From assembly GCF_035083965.1 (NCBI RefSeq), contig NC_089736.1, forward strand, positions 3,643,001-3,707,000: a stretch of 64,000 nt of DNA. Direction: 5' to 3'. The stretch comes from Branchiostoma lanceolatum. Taxonomy: Eukaryota; Chordata; Leptocardii; Amphioxiformes; Branchiostomatidae. Made by a program: the position numbers and the translations under genes. The notes under the pieces are model-generated. The model saw only the letters and a list, made by a program, of their open reading frames with translations, was not told the DNA's origin and searched no databases. Each line of letters starts with the position of its first letter. Within the stretch, counting starts at the first letter, position 1. This document shows positions 1 to 12,411 of the stretch, piece by piece.

Positions 1-190
1 GAGACAGACAGACACACAAAGACAAGGACATAGACGGAGAGACGTACAGAGACAATAAGTGTCTTATCAAATCTGACATAGATATGTATAGTGTTCCCAT
101 AGGTAATGGGGCAAGCAGAGCAAGACGGCATTGTGCCGAGATCTTCCAATACGATCACTGACATTAGCAGCCACTTTCGTATGTCTACAG

Positions 191-3100
191 TGCGATCCTG
201 CCATCGGGACCAAGGTGTTCTTCGACGCCATGTACCAGCTTCCGCCCAAACTGATGCTGTACGGGGGAACATGCTCCAGCGTGACGTCACTCATCAGCAT
301 GTCGGCACCTTACTGGGACCTGACACAGGTAGGTGTTGTGTGTGAAAACGGACAAATTGTTTTCGACCTGTTTTTTGTTGTTGTTTGTTTGCTTGTTTGT
401 TTGTTTGTTTGTCTTGGTGTGTGTAACTGGAGACTGGCAGGATACAAACATTAAGCAGGCATGAGTCCAAATTTCATCGTCAGGCTGGTAATAAGTGAAC
501 GTTGGCAAATGGCCAAATGTCAGGAACTCGAGGATGGCATGTGTGCCCTAGAGTAGACCATGTAATAATATTGTTTGAAATGGACATGGTTGTTTTCGAG
601 TGGCTAGTGCAATAGAAAACGAAGGTCAAGTTCGATAATGGCCTCCTAGTGGCTTTCCATGGTACTGCAGTGGAACTGCCGAGTTGGATATCACGTGTTC
701 TGGCCTGGACATCCTATGGTCGTGATTTATGAGTGGTAGATACCTCAGGGGAGACAGAGACCAAGTGTTTTAGGTTTAGGCCCATAATATTCAATCATTC
801 CTTTCTTTCTTCAGCTGTCTTACGATGTAACGTCGCCAGAGTTTAGCGACAGAGAAAAGTACCCGACGTTCTTCCGGACGGTCCCCTCTGACCTTGACTT
901 CAACCCGGCCAGGGTGCGACTGCTCAGGCACTTCAACTGGACACGTGTGGCGACGCTGTATCATGACGAGACCAATTTGGCAATAGTAAGAAAAACACTG
1001 ATTTTTAAAAATGAAAAAGTACATTGTATTTCCTTCTTGACAATGAATTTGGTCCCAGGCAACAACTTTGTGTCGATGAGCATTATCTTCATGTATGAGC
1101 GTGCGTATTCTGAATATCATGTTTTGGTAGATTAGTAATCTTATAATACTATATTTTGGTAGATTAATAATCTATTAATCAACAGTTGCCATCTACGTAA
1201 TGTACATCAATCAATATGGTGCTGTTTTTGGCGACGCCTCAGGAGTGAAGTCGTTAGTATAGTACTGCGATCGAATTGCCAACTATTCTTAAAATTGAAC
1301 TCACGGATTCCCTTTTTGATTCGTTTTCTTTCGTGGGTCGTTTTGTGTATGAGTGTGTAACACCTTGTTACTAAATGTCTTGTTTGTTTGCCAGGTTCAC
1401 AGCCAACTAGAAAGCTCCCTTGTGAAGGCTGGGATGAACTTTACGGCGCAAGGGTTCGTGGACGCAGAGTCTGCCAGGCGGCGTTTGAAACAAATAAAGG
1501 TGTTCATGTCTAACGTTAACGTTCATCTGCATAACCATTTAAGGTCCTAATTTCATATTGTTTCATGATACTCGGGCCTCCTACCTTATTAATAATAATA
1601 TTATTCTGTAATAGTTGAAAGCAGCGATGATGATGATGATTCTGTAAACGAGTCATAGGATTGATGAACGATTGTAAAACTGGGCATTAAAACGAAATGT
1701 AACTGTTAAAGAAGCTGGTTTAAGAATATGTTACGGTAATACAACCAAAATCGTTTTATAGCATTCTAATGGCATATTCCTGTTCTAATGATGCAACCTC
1801 TCCTTGCCTTGCATCAGGAATCTGACGCTCGAATCATTCTGGGTCTCTTTAATGAAAGCATGGCGAGACATGTCTTCTGTGAGGTACAGTTATAGATGTT
1901 ACTCTACGATGTCATTCTTTCTTAACATATTCTAATCTTTTCTAATGTTATAGTTGATATCTTTCCCTAATCATACATGGCTACTTTGGTTATATGAAAT
2001 GTACTTGATATGATTGTCTTTATGATGTCAAGCTCAAGGATATGTGAAACCTATCGTCAATGATAAAATGACAAGGCCACAGACTAGAGGAATATACAAC
2101 CCTTGCAAAGCGTATGGAAGAGCATGAGTTTAACCAAAACTACTGACAAAAATATGTGCTTTTACGTATGATATCTTTGTTCCATTACAAGTTGACATAG
2201 TTGACCAATTTTCACACTGATACAAACTTCCCTAGGCTTACAAACTGAACCTGTACGGAAAGCGGTACGCTTGGATCCTGAACGGACCCTACAGCAGGAG
2301 GTGGTGGAACACGAGTGCGGAGTGCACCCGGGAACAGATGCGTAAGGCTGTGGAGGGGGCGCTGGTTTCGAACTTCCTGGAACGCAGTACGAGTAACCAT
2401 AGAACCATTTCCGGGAAGGTGTGTAGATAAGATACTCACATAGCCTTTTCAATCAAAGAGCAGTATAGGTTACGTTGAAGGGAGGGTGGAGCATGTAGTA
2501 TGTGAAATGGACATCGATATCGTTGTGTAGAAATTTATCTCTTATATCGTCCTGCTAACAATTTGTATCAATTCGATTCTTAACGTGATAAAATGTCATG
2601 TGATAAATATTCTATACTTAGCAAACAGCCACTTGGTTGTTGGTTGGGACAGAAGCTGTGCTGCAGATAGTAAGATTACAGTGAAATTCTTTGATGAAAG
2701 ATTTTGTGATATTGAAAGCGAGATTTCTACAATATTGGTCAAAATTGGTAGTTATTTCGTGAATCTAGGCGTGATGTTGCATAGATATAGATATATAACA
2801 TCCTATGTGGAAGCAAATGATAAAATTGTTGTTCTGTTGTTCTAGGTAACGACAATGATAAAAGGTGGATTTTTTTGTTATTTGTCTCCAGACGCCCGCG
2901 GAGTACGAGCGACAGTATCACCAGCGCGTGTCTGGGAAAAGGACGAACCCTTTCCACGGGTACGCGTACGATGGGGTCTGGGTGATCGCCCTGGCTCTGG
3001 ACAAGGTCCTGAGACAGCTGCAGCAGGCGGGAAACGTGCCGCGTGTGAAACTGACGTACGAGAGACAAGAAGACATGAAGGTGTTCATGTTTGATGCAGT

Positions 3101-4358
3101 TAAAGAGACGGACTTCCAAGGAGTAACGGTAGGTCAGCATTATCCTGAGACTAGTGATCCAAATCCCAAAAGACAATTCGATTTGATATCATTAACCTCT
3201 TTGATTTGTCACCGCAGCGAAGTCAAACTTATTAAAATCAAAACCCTTTGAAATAAACTTGAAGTACTTGAGTTCATAGATAATCTAGTTATGTCACAAT
3301 TTAACGTTGAATTCCGACACAAAATCATTACTAACACCAAAAAGCGCGCAAATCCTTTTGTTAGCATCTGCTTATATTTTGCTTTCTATTTCAAAAGAGA
3401 TTCGCATGCAACACAATATATTGTTCAGTCACAAGAAAGTCAACTAAAGCTTTTAAGACTACCCATGGCCATTTTGGGTTTGAATTCCACTTAAAAAGAC
3501 ATCAAGCTGGCAATGGTGTCACCCAGCATGACCTCCATTTTCGCAGCAATGACGTCACAACTCTCGCGAGATTTCACCGTCTGGTTACTTCCCTGTCTGA
3601 CAGGGATGAGTCCAGGAAACCGGAAACGTCTCAGCTTCTGAGAAAGCCTCCCTCTCCTTTAGGACTTGCCATGATGGAAAACAGTACTTTTAGAGCCATT
3701 CCTTAGCTAGAGGAAAAGGGCAGAGCCATTCCCAGCGAGTACTGTAAAAGGCTTGTGTAAGCCCCGAGAACCATTAGACGTGACTATAGTAGTTCACGGT
3801 GCTCAAATTGACTATAGACAGTCGTTTAAAGTCAGACATGCTCACTTTATGAGCATACACTGCACTCATTACATAGTCGTATTTCATGACGATAATGGCC
3901 ATCACCTCTTAATGACACATCTACAGACAGGATGACAAGTGCCTTGCCTTTGTCTGCAGGGAAAAGTGCGATTCAGAGACGGCGACAGACTTGGGACAAT
4001 CCTGTATGAACAGATTCAAGGTAACATTAATGATATATTTTCAACATTACCTCCATAGTAACAAATAGAAAAACCTGCTTCCACGCAGCAAATCAGTTTC
4101 TATATGGTGATGATAGTAATGATTTTGTCAAAGGCATTTATCCCATCCCCTGTCCTTGGTACTGAATAAGTAGTATAGACGCTGCCATCCCTGGCCGTGG
4201 TCAAACACCACATATGATATCCTTCATAGGAATATATCTGTATCATACGTGGCCAGCATGTAATATGTTACTTGTTATTTCAGAGGGTTCCGAGGTCCGA
4301 GTTGGAGAATACTTTGCTGAAAATGACTCCATCGCTTTGCACAGCGTGCAATGGCAAG
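191..4358 (+). CDS. GABBR2: GABBR2 extracellular Venus-flytrap exons
   Basis: Eight exons encode most of the bilobed ectodomain. It begins [19 protein letters not shown] and ends just before the first membrane helix with [35 protein letters not shown] and [18 protein letters not shown] are typical family landmarks. Subunit 2 is known not to bind GABA; no GABA-binding claim is made for this protein. Introns here hold only simple sequence and repeat fragments, including an interspersed repeat at about 590-790 that resembles one at 50710-51060. Confidence 0.9.
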
Positions 4359-5590
4359 GTAAGTCACTTATCTGAATTGAACCATACCTTTTTCATACCT
4401 TTTTGCTTATTAAGATACTCATTAAATTATTTGGTTAAACGCCTGGAGAAAGATGAACTATGTAGTAAAATATAATTCTTACAGTCTGTAAAAATATTCT
4501 AGAGCATTTTGATTGTAGGAACTTTAGTAGCTACACCTCATATATTGATACATACTTGATCCTTGAACGTATATACTAATGTGTGTTCATAACAGTAGAA
4601 GACGTCAGGACACTTCCTGTACTTTCATAGGGTCAGTCAAGTATTCCGTACATTCTCTTACCTAAAGACTTAGGCTTAGGCCAAAAATAATTACTCAAGC
4701 AACTGGATAAAGTTTTGAAACAGTCAGACGTTTCAGACAGCATCCACTGTCTTTCGTCAGTGACAGTGGATGCTGTCTGAAACGTCTGACTGTTTCAAAA
4801 CTTTATCCAGTTGCCTGAGTAAATATTTTTGGCGTATCTTACTACCTGGATGTCTAACTTTCATCAACGTACTTAGGCTTAGAATCTCCCGTGCCTATTG
4901 CCACACATGGCAGCAAGCTTTTACCACTCAGGACCAGGGCTTCCACTCTTTTTAGGTTAACCCCCATGCGTTATACCCCCTACGTAGGTGATAATCCCCC
5001 ACGAGACAAGACGCTGCGTGTGGAGGAGCTGAGGAGGGTACCGCTGGCCCTATACGTCATGATCAGCGTCATGGCCATGTTTGGCATCTTCATGGCTATC
5101 GTGTTCCTCTTCTTCAATATCAAGTACCGGAACCAAAGGTAGGAATCGTCGACTACAAACGGCTTAATTGTTTTAATCGTTGATGTAAGTGATTTTATGT
5201 ATATCGCTCTTTTTTTGCAAGTCTATACTTCATTCAACGCGCTTGTCTATTATCGATCTATAGTACGATAAACCCATGCATTAGTCCTTTATGTTATTAT
5301 AACATTTCCAATGATTCTATGGTTTGATTACTTTACGTTTCCAGCAACTCAATGAAAAACAAGTATATTTTCTTTATCTGTGTAGGTTTGTTAAGATGTC
5401 CAGTCCATACCTGAACACACTCATCATAGTCGGCTGCATCTTCATCTACCTGTTCGTGTGTCTGCTTGGGTTGGACGGCGCGCTGATTTCAGAGACGACT
5501 TTTGAAGTACTGTGCACAGTAAGTACAGATCATTGCAGTCGACACTTAAGTAACATTTAACACGCTATCCTTGTACATTTTTGTGTGAAA

Positions 5591-5628
<38 letters not shown>

Positions 5629-5748
5629 CCTGTGTACCCATATAAATGTCAAGATATATAGATGGATATATATATGTATGTATGTATAAATAGGTAGAAA
5701 TAGGTAGACAGATCTATCTAGATATAGATTTATAAATAGGTACCTGAC

Positions 5749-5796
<48 letters not shown>

Positions 5797-8700
5797 GGAT
5801 AGATAGATGGATTGATAGATGGATTGATAGATGGATGGATGGATGGATGGATGGATGGTTGGATGGATGGACGGATGGATTCATCTGCAGTGAAAAGTGC
5901 GCATCTTCCAACGGATATAAGCACCAAAAAGATTTAAAGAGTTATCCATCTCGTATGCATTATGGTCCTTCGTCAGTAAGTGTACTGCCAATCGTACCCG
6001 CTAGGTGCGCACCTGGATGCTGGCTGTGGGCTTCACCCTTGCGTTCGGGGCCATGTTCAGTAAGACGTGGAGAGTTCACGTCATTTTCACGAACACCAAG
6101 ATGAAGAAAATGGCCATAAAGGATGTGAAGCTGTTCGGAATCGTGGCCGTCCTGCTCCTGATGGACATCGTGATTCTCACCACGTGGCAGGCTGTTGACC
6201 CGCTGACCAGAGGACTGCAAACATTTCCAGCAGAGGTTCGTCTTCTTATTTAAGTTATGAAAATGCTTATGTAATTTGGCGCGAATCATTGATAAATGAC
6301 ACGAGTATTTGCATCTGCCAATCATCAAACCAAAGATCTTATTACTGCCGCCTATAGCTTCATCATGTTTTGCTTTTTATCTATGAATGTATCTTGAAAC
6401 GAATCAGTGTTGGTAGATCTTTCAAAAACAACCTCAGTCACGATTCAAACCGCATTCAAGTCGTGATGAAGGAACCCGAAAGCCACCGAACGTTGGTTAT
6501 GTACGAATAACGTTCCTTTCAAATATACTAGCTTCCAAGAAATTGGCATGTGCACTACACGTATCTAATAACATATTTCTTTGTACTTTGCTATACCCAG
6601 CCCGGGAGGGAAGTCACTGTGGTGCCAGTGTTGGAACACTGTGACAGCAACAGCTTCACCTTATGGCTGGCAGTCATCTTCGTTTACAAGGGACTGCTTC
6701 TGGTATGGACATTCTTCAGGATTTATGGAAATAGCGTTCCGCTTGTTTACAAAATTCATGATAGATTTTGAATTCAGAATAACATTGCCACACTTTTATC
6801 TTTGTGATACATTTTGTCATATGAATTGATGCACACTTTCCTTTAAAAAATCAACACTTAGTAGCGCCTTCTTGTTTATGCTCAAAATCTAGTTGTTTCA
6901 GTTGTTATGTTTCGCCCATACTATAGGTATGGGCTAAACATATTGTCCCTGTTTTTTGTCGTTTATGCAACTTACAATTTCCTTGCATCGTATTTCGCTC
7001 TTGGCAGATCTTCGGCTGTTTCCTTGCCTGGGAGACGCGTCACGTCAACATCCCGGCCTTGAACGACAGCAAGTACATCGGCATGAGCGTGTACAATGTC
7101 GTCATCATGTGCGTCATCGGGGCGGGCATCTCTTTCGTCATCAAGGACCGCCAGAACGAGGCTTTCGTGCTGACGTCACTCTTCATCATTCTCTGTACCA
7201 CCATCACGCTCTGCTTGGTGTTTGTGCCTAAGGTTTGTAAGACGGCGTTGGCTTTGTAGCTGTTTCATTAGTTTCATACACATGGTTTCATTCTCAACGT
7301 TTGACATTAAAAAGGATTTGGCAACAAGGGAAGTTCCAGTCTTACGGTGTATTCATGTGACTCAAACGCAAGTTCGGGAGGGTCTCTGATAGATACTAAA
7401 TCAGTTTGCTTGGCGGAATGCTGACGTTTAGGCCTTTGTAGTTTCAGCATTCGTCTTAATTGCTGAATGCCTTAATCAGGAGAGAATGAAACCGGCAAGT
7501 GAACAGACGGAACCGTAATTCTTGCAGAGTGAAATGTGTCAGAAAGCCAGTATTGTCCCCCGCCTATGTTTAAAGACAGCTGACTGATGTTTTAAACAAT
7601 ATTTTCAATGTTTAATGCTGGTGACCATGAGAAACATGACGTGATCCCAGTAGTGATTCACAAGTTTCGGTGTCGTCCCCCGTCTCTAGTTAAAGACACT
7701 TCATAGTTAATAATGTCATATATTCTAACAGCTGGTGACCATGAGAAACATGGCGGCCGAGGAAAGGACGAAGTTCAAGTGTATGCTGACCAGACGCGCG
7801 GGGTCAAAGGGCACGGATTCCGACAAGCAGATGTCAGCCGCAGAGAAGACCAGAAGACTGCTCATCGAGAACTACAAACTCAAGAAAACACTGCAAGACG
7901 TAAGAGTTTTAGATTGTAAGAATATTCGGCCTAAAATTGTCTTGCGCAGTTCAGTACTAGTGTACTTATTATACAATAATGGTGTATGACACCTTGAGGT
8001 GGTTAACTGGTTATGAGAAACATTGCGTTTATGAGTCTGGGACATTATCTGTCTTAACCATTCAGAATCTTACAAAGTAATATGTATATTGCCAAAGAAG
8101 ATGATTGAAAATAATAATCCTTATAGAAGGCTGTATATCTCAGGAAAATAATTCTGTTTCAGTTGCATGGTTGAGATCGAGACAACGCTGTTAGATGACG
8201 CTCTGTCGTCATAGAATTAAACAAACTATGCCGCATTGTTTTAGAAGATGATGTATTTTTTGGTAACGTTAAGCTGGTATGCATCCAACATTTATCGCGT
8301 TCCTACACCCCAGAAAACCGAACAGCTAGACTCCCTGATGAAACAGCTCCAGGTGGACAGTGACGTCGACGCTGACGCAGAGACGACGTGCAGTTACGTC
8401 AGAGACGCCTGTCAGGAGTCCCCGCGCTCACCAACGATGTCAGGTCAGAGGTCATTTGTGTAACGTCATCCACATTTGCGGCTGTCATGGTAACATCGTT
8501 GGAAACTCTCAGCGAGTAATTTTTGTCACATGTTCGTTTTTCCAGAGCAGCAGTAATCAAAAAGAAACAAAAGTCATGAGCCTCTTAATATCTTTGGCAA
8601 ATGTATAAAGAATGTGATGCTGAATACACAGCCGTCCATACGACGTCCCTGGTTTGCTCAAAAGTACAGGAATTTATGATAATCTATCCGAAACGGGATC

Positions 8701-9449
8701 AATTGTGTTTTGTGGCGTTTTTGGATGCATATTTTCATCAACAGCCTGTTGACAAAATCAATATTTCCTACAACAGAATACTTCACCACGTTGCCAAGGC
8801 CTGCACGAACTTCTAACGTTTATGTCTGCTTTCCATGTAGGATCTTTCCTCATAGTCCCTGACGGACGGAAACACAAACCGACGAGCTCCACATCCTCCT
8901 ACTCAGCAGGCAGCCCGGACATGGACATGTAAGCACTCTGTTCAATCACCAAGGGTTATTCTTATATCTTTCCTTTCGTTCCAGTTTCACAAAGGCCATT
9001 ACAAATCTGCACTACTGCTCAAATCAGCATAAGGATCACATGACCGCTTTTTGTTGGCCCTTTAATTTATTTTTAATCGGCACAAGCGTTAAGGACCAAT
9101 TCAGAAGTGGGCACATAGTGAACCAGTGTCTACTATGACCATTTCAGCCTTCATGTTGTGGTCGTTATGGACAGGTTTGGCTGTAATATTGTTCATGGCC
9201 ACCACGAAGTGTCGTAGCGTTGTATAAAATGTTTTGTTTTTCTTAACTTCGAAAAGGAAAACGTCTTCAACTCAGTCAAGCGTTTCCTTCAACTTGCCGC
9301 CATCTTTCTCCGGAGGCAACCTTGGGAACGAGTCCAACCGGAACATCAAGATGCACCGGAAGTGCAATGGAACGAGATTGGAGCCAGAGGAACAGAATAA
9401 GCCAGTTGTGAGAAAGCAAATCCTCATCACCATGGTAACTAACGTCTGA
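191..9449 (+). CDS. GABBR2: GABA-B receptor subunit 2-like (5' end outside window)
   Basis: Family C G-protein-coupled receptor subunit. In vertebrates subunit 2 partners subunit 1 and couples the heterodimer to Gi/o at synapses. Seventeen exons can be read: 191-328, 815-985, 1395-1499, 1818-1883, 2236-2418, 2892-3128, 3960-4020, 4284-4358, 4988-5138, 5386-5518, 6005-6235, 6601-6702, 7008-7232, 7732-7899, 8314-8443, 8856-8928, 9257-9449. All introns are GT-AG and the phases close, giving 813 residues before the stop. The Venus-flytrap domain, seven membrane helices and cytoplasmic coiled coil follow in order. Stretches such as [35 protein letters not shown] and [15 protein letters not shown] match vertebrate GABBR2 more closely than GABBR1. 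About 110 N-terminal residues (signal peptide and start of the flytrap) must lie to the left. The extreme 3' end is less certain, because stops are also available at 8461 and 8930. Confidence 0.93.
375..415. repeat. (TTTG)n microsatellite
   Basis: Short TTTG/TTG run in the intron after the first in-window GABBR2 exon. Confidence 0.85.
4691..4822. mobile_element. Hairpin MITE, family 'CAAGCAACTGGAT', copy 1
   Basis: Almost perfect inverted repeat with arms of about 60 bp around a short loop near 4751-4760, starting TTACTCAAGCAACTGGAT. It sits in the GABBR2 intron before the first transmembrane exon. Sequence just downstream (about 4830-4870) recurs next to copy 2, so the full element may be longer. 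Confidence 0.85.
4988..7232 (+). CDS. GABBR2: GABBR2 seven-transmembrane exons
   Basis: Five exons encode the heptahelical domain. The first helix ([20 protein letters not shown]) is followed by the intracellular basic link NIKYRNQR. Helix 3 leads into KTWRVH, and helices 6-7 end in TLCLVFVPK. The junction at 5138/5386 splits an arginine codon (AG|G). The 5' splice site at 6236 (GTTCGT) is weaker than average but keeps phase. Confidence 0.92.
5591..5880. repeat. Inverted (TCTA)n / (GATA)n-(GATG)n microsatellites
   Basis: About nine TCTA repeats at 5591-5629 face a long GATA/GATG run at 5748-5873, in a GABBR2 intron (5519-6004). The two arrays are mutually complementary, so they could fold into a stem. 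Confidence 0.95.
7732..9449 (+). CDS. GABBR2: GABBR2 cytoplasmic tail and coiled coil
   Basis: Exon 7732-7899 ends in an amphipathic Leu/Lys-rich helix ([16 protein letters not shown]) that continues in 8314-8443 ([13 protein letters not shown]). This is the leucine-zipper coiled coil by which GABBR1 and GABBR2 pair. Exon 8856-8928 can start at either of two AG acceptors 15 nt apart (after 8840 or 8855), both in frame. Reading on from 8928 gives an immediate TAA. Splicing at the good donor there (GTAAGC) joins in phase to 9257-9449, which reads as Ser/Asn-rich sequence ending VTNV. That last exon is the least certain of the gene. Confidence 0.72.
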
Positions 9450-10627
9450 AGTCTGCGAAAAGCTGTTTTTGTCTCAAAGGTACTTTTAAGGGTTGGTCAA
9501 GCCAAGGGGGTTGGTCAAGCTGACCGAACACCATCTTCTACCCATACACATGTAACAGGGTAACTGCTCATAGAAAGCAAAGATTTTATCTATCGTCTTG
9601 TACATGTTAAAATCATTTAGGATGTGCTGGATATCAGTTTGATATATAGTATGAAATCTTGTGTTGTTTTTGTACGTGAGACACTTGTGACAGTACGTTT
9701 CAAAGTTTTTATAAGGTATATACAACATATTGAAGTTATTCATTACGTATCGACTTGTCATCGATGTAACCGTTGTCAGTAATACACGTGGAAATCTTTA
9801 AATAATCTTCATAGACATAATTATCAGCAGGGTTGGTATAAACAAATTGTCCTGATTGTTATCAACGGTTCAGATATTGTATGATATTTGTGATGACACG
9901 TTTATATCGTGAGTACAACCCTTTGAATATATCTTTATACATTATTTGGTGACAGTCTGTGCAAGTCTACCTTTACAGAACTGAACTCTTGAAGTCTGAA
10001 TGCTGCTAACAACATGGAGATGTGATGTCAGTTGTGAAATTCATAACGATACTATGTGATGTGTCGTTACGCATAGTTTTCCCCGGAACTTTGCACCAGA
10101 GAAACATTTTACACGTTTGTCATTTCAATACTTCACTTGCACATACCCTTTAGAAAATTGTGATACTATAACTTTGACAGTACATTATAAAGATGTAAGC
10201 TACATAAACGTTATGTACCAAAAATCATTTGCAATGAATTGCTTTCTTCTTTGCTGAAGTGTTAAATAATCAACCCTTGTTATTCATAAAAGTTGATCCT
10301 CTCCATATCACACCTCTAGTAGCCCTCCCACTACAGGGAAAGGTCTCATAGAGCCCTGCACAGTGAGAGTCTCTGTTACACAGACTAACACCATGGCGTG
10401 TTCCCTGTTTTGTCCAGACTCCTGTGTAATGTTGAATTTCGTCAGCTAGGTAACGACTCATTTTAAAGAAAATATTCCAGTCAGCTTCTCTGCCATTGCT
10501 CAATCGGATACAAGTGTAACCACGGGTTTTCTTTTCTCACAACGCAATCCACATATTGTACACGAGCGACATGTGTCATCCATCGGATGACGCAATCTAC
10601 ATAAACCTTTCTTTGGACGATTGAAAA
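9450..10627. other. Convergent intergenic region GABBR2/COLQ
   Basis: Lies between the tail-to-tail GABBR2 (plus) and COLQ (minus) stop codons. It should contain both 3' untranslated regions. I saw no canonical AATAAA on either strand and no further coding exon. Confidence 0.6.
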
Positions 10628-12411
10628 CTATCCTCTCGGATAAAAACAGTTGCTTGAGTCGATTTTGCAGCGACTGTTGCACAGCAGAATACCCAGGGAC
10701 CTGCAAAATTGAACAGATATTAAGATATTACATCAAAACCTTCCTAAACGTACGTATACAGGCTATAATAATTAAGAGACTTATATTTGAATTCAGAAAA
10801 GAACGCTTAATAGTATATGGCGCATGTTATGAAATGCTTGAAGAGAAAAGGGCATTTCCCTACATATACGAACCAAGGGCAGTTAGTACGCTAAGTAGAT
10901 TGATTATTGGCAATTCTTTAGCAGTAAAGGACTTTGTATATCAATTAAGCAGCCATGGGGCCCCACATCGCCATGTTTTCTCAACAACTGTCCACGTATC
11001 AAGATTAATACATATCCATCAAAAGGATATTGAGGATCTAGGTGTGAACAAACAAGCACAACCAAAACAGTGCCCTGTTGGAAGTGGACCTCATATAGTA
11101 GGTAATAAAGAAAGCACAAGCACGTACCCGGGTAGGTAGGACTCGCACGTCAGACCGCTGAAGTCCTCCATGTCGCACTCTTCTATCGCCGCCTGCCGGT
11201 TTCCGTCTCCACAGAACGACCGCTTGCAACCTGGGGGCGAGCGGACATATGTGAGATTTCACTGCACACGCAGGAGGGCGGGGGGGGAGATGGGAGAGAG
11301 ACACACACGTGCACAGAGAGATGAGAAAGGGACAGGCAGAGAAAGATGGACAGAGAGACATAGAGAGAGAGAGAGATACAGAGAAAGAAGCCAAAACAAG
11401 ACTTCAGTCCGTCGGGGTGAAGTAAGTAAACATGGCTGACCGATGCAGCTGTCTGTGCTGATTTGGTTGCCGTCGTCACATTCTTCCCCCGCCTCGTCAT
11501 CCACGATGCCGTCTCCACAGTAGGACGTCTGAGGGAAAAACACAGTCGGTTCACAGCGACCTCTAGCGGAGCCCTGCTGTTACAGGCAAGTATGTTGGGT
11601 TACTGGCTAGATGGCCTTTCAGCACTAGGGACAGACGCTGTTAGAATTAATCGGGACCTGCACATACACACTTTTGTGCTGAGGAAACAATTTATATTGT
11701 AAAAAACTTTCAAAATCGCACGTGAAAGTTGAATATTTTCTCATGTTAAGGTTCATCACATCTAGAGTTTACAGGATTTTGAATTTTCCACTCGGAAAGG
11801 AGTGTAGCCATCTTAGCAACGTCCGGGGATCTATGATTTACTAACAGTAACCTATCTCAGCTGTTCATTAAAATTGTGAAGACTTGATTATTGATGTCTG
11901 TGGTTCAGTATTCAGGGCAAGACGTAACCGACTATGTAAAATAGCGCATATTGAAATCTGTGTGTAAGTAGACGACTCCCCTAGCCTTCTAAGAAATGTA
12001 CTCTGTGCATGACGCGATGTATGACTAATCCTGTACAAGGCTGTGCAAGACGGCACTAGGCTCTCCATTGCCCCTGACACTATTACTCCTTTACCACATC
12101 CTTTATGACTAATCTTGAAGATGTTGAGAAACGCATAAAATTAGGAGCACAGTACAGACCGACTCGAGTAATAGAGAGGAGAGAACATGTGAGTTTGGAA
12201 TAAAGATCTTTTCTCGGCCACGGCAACAACTGTAGTCTGTCTTCACTTTCCATCGAAGAACCCCTCTCTGCTATTCCTTACAAATACGCACCCGCACAGG
12301 TCGCCACTGCACATCGTCACGCAGGTACAGCCGCTTGATGTCTCCCCTGTACACGATCATCCCCTCCTGGGAGATTCTGTTCATCTCTTTTTCATCAGCA
12401 ACCCACTGGAT
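10628..12411 (-). CDS. COLQ: COLQ C-terminal cysteine-rich domain
   Basis: Four exons. The first (12411-12292) encodes the trimerising segment, with RISQEGMIVYRGDIKRLYL followed by RDDVQWRPVR. The next two give CGDGIVDDEAGEECDDGN and FCGDGNRQAAIEECD then LTCESYLPG. The last (10700-10628) ends in a Cys-containing tail and TAG. In vertebrates this domain binds MuSK and completes attachment to the basal lamina. The order and spacing of cysteines match human ColQ, including two cysteines in the last exon. Confidence 0.92.

Noticed and set aside
5714-5927. Ile/His/Pro/Ser repeat frames on the minus strand
   Set aside because: Translation of the GATA/GATG microsatellite in a GABBR2 intron.
10621-11139. 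172-codon plus-strand open frame
   Set aside because: Covers the last COLQ exon and part of its preceding intron in antisense. No homology or codon bias seen.
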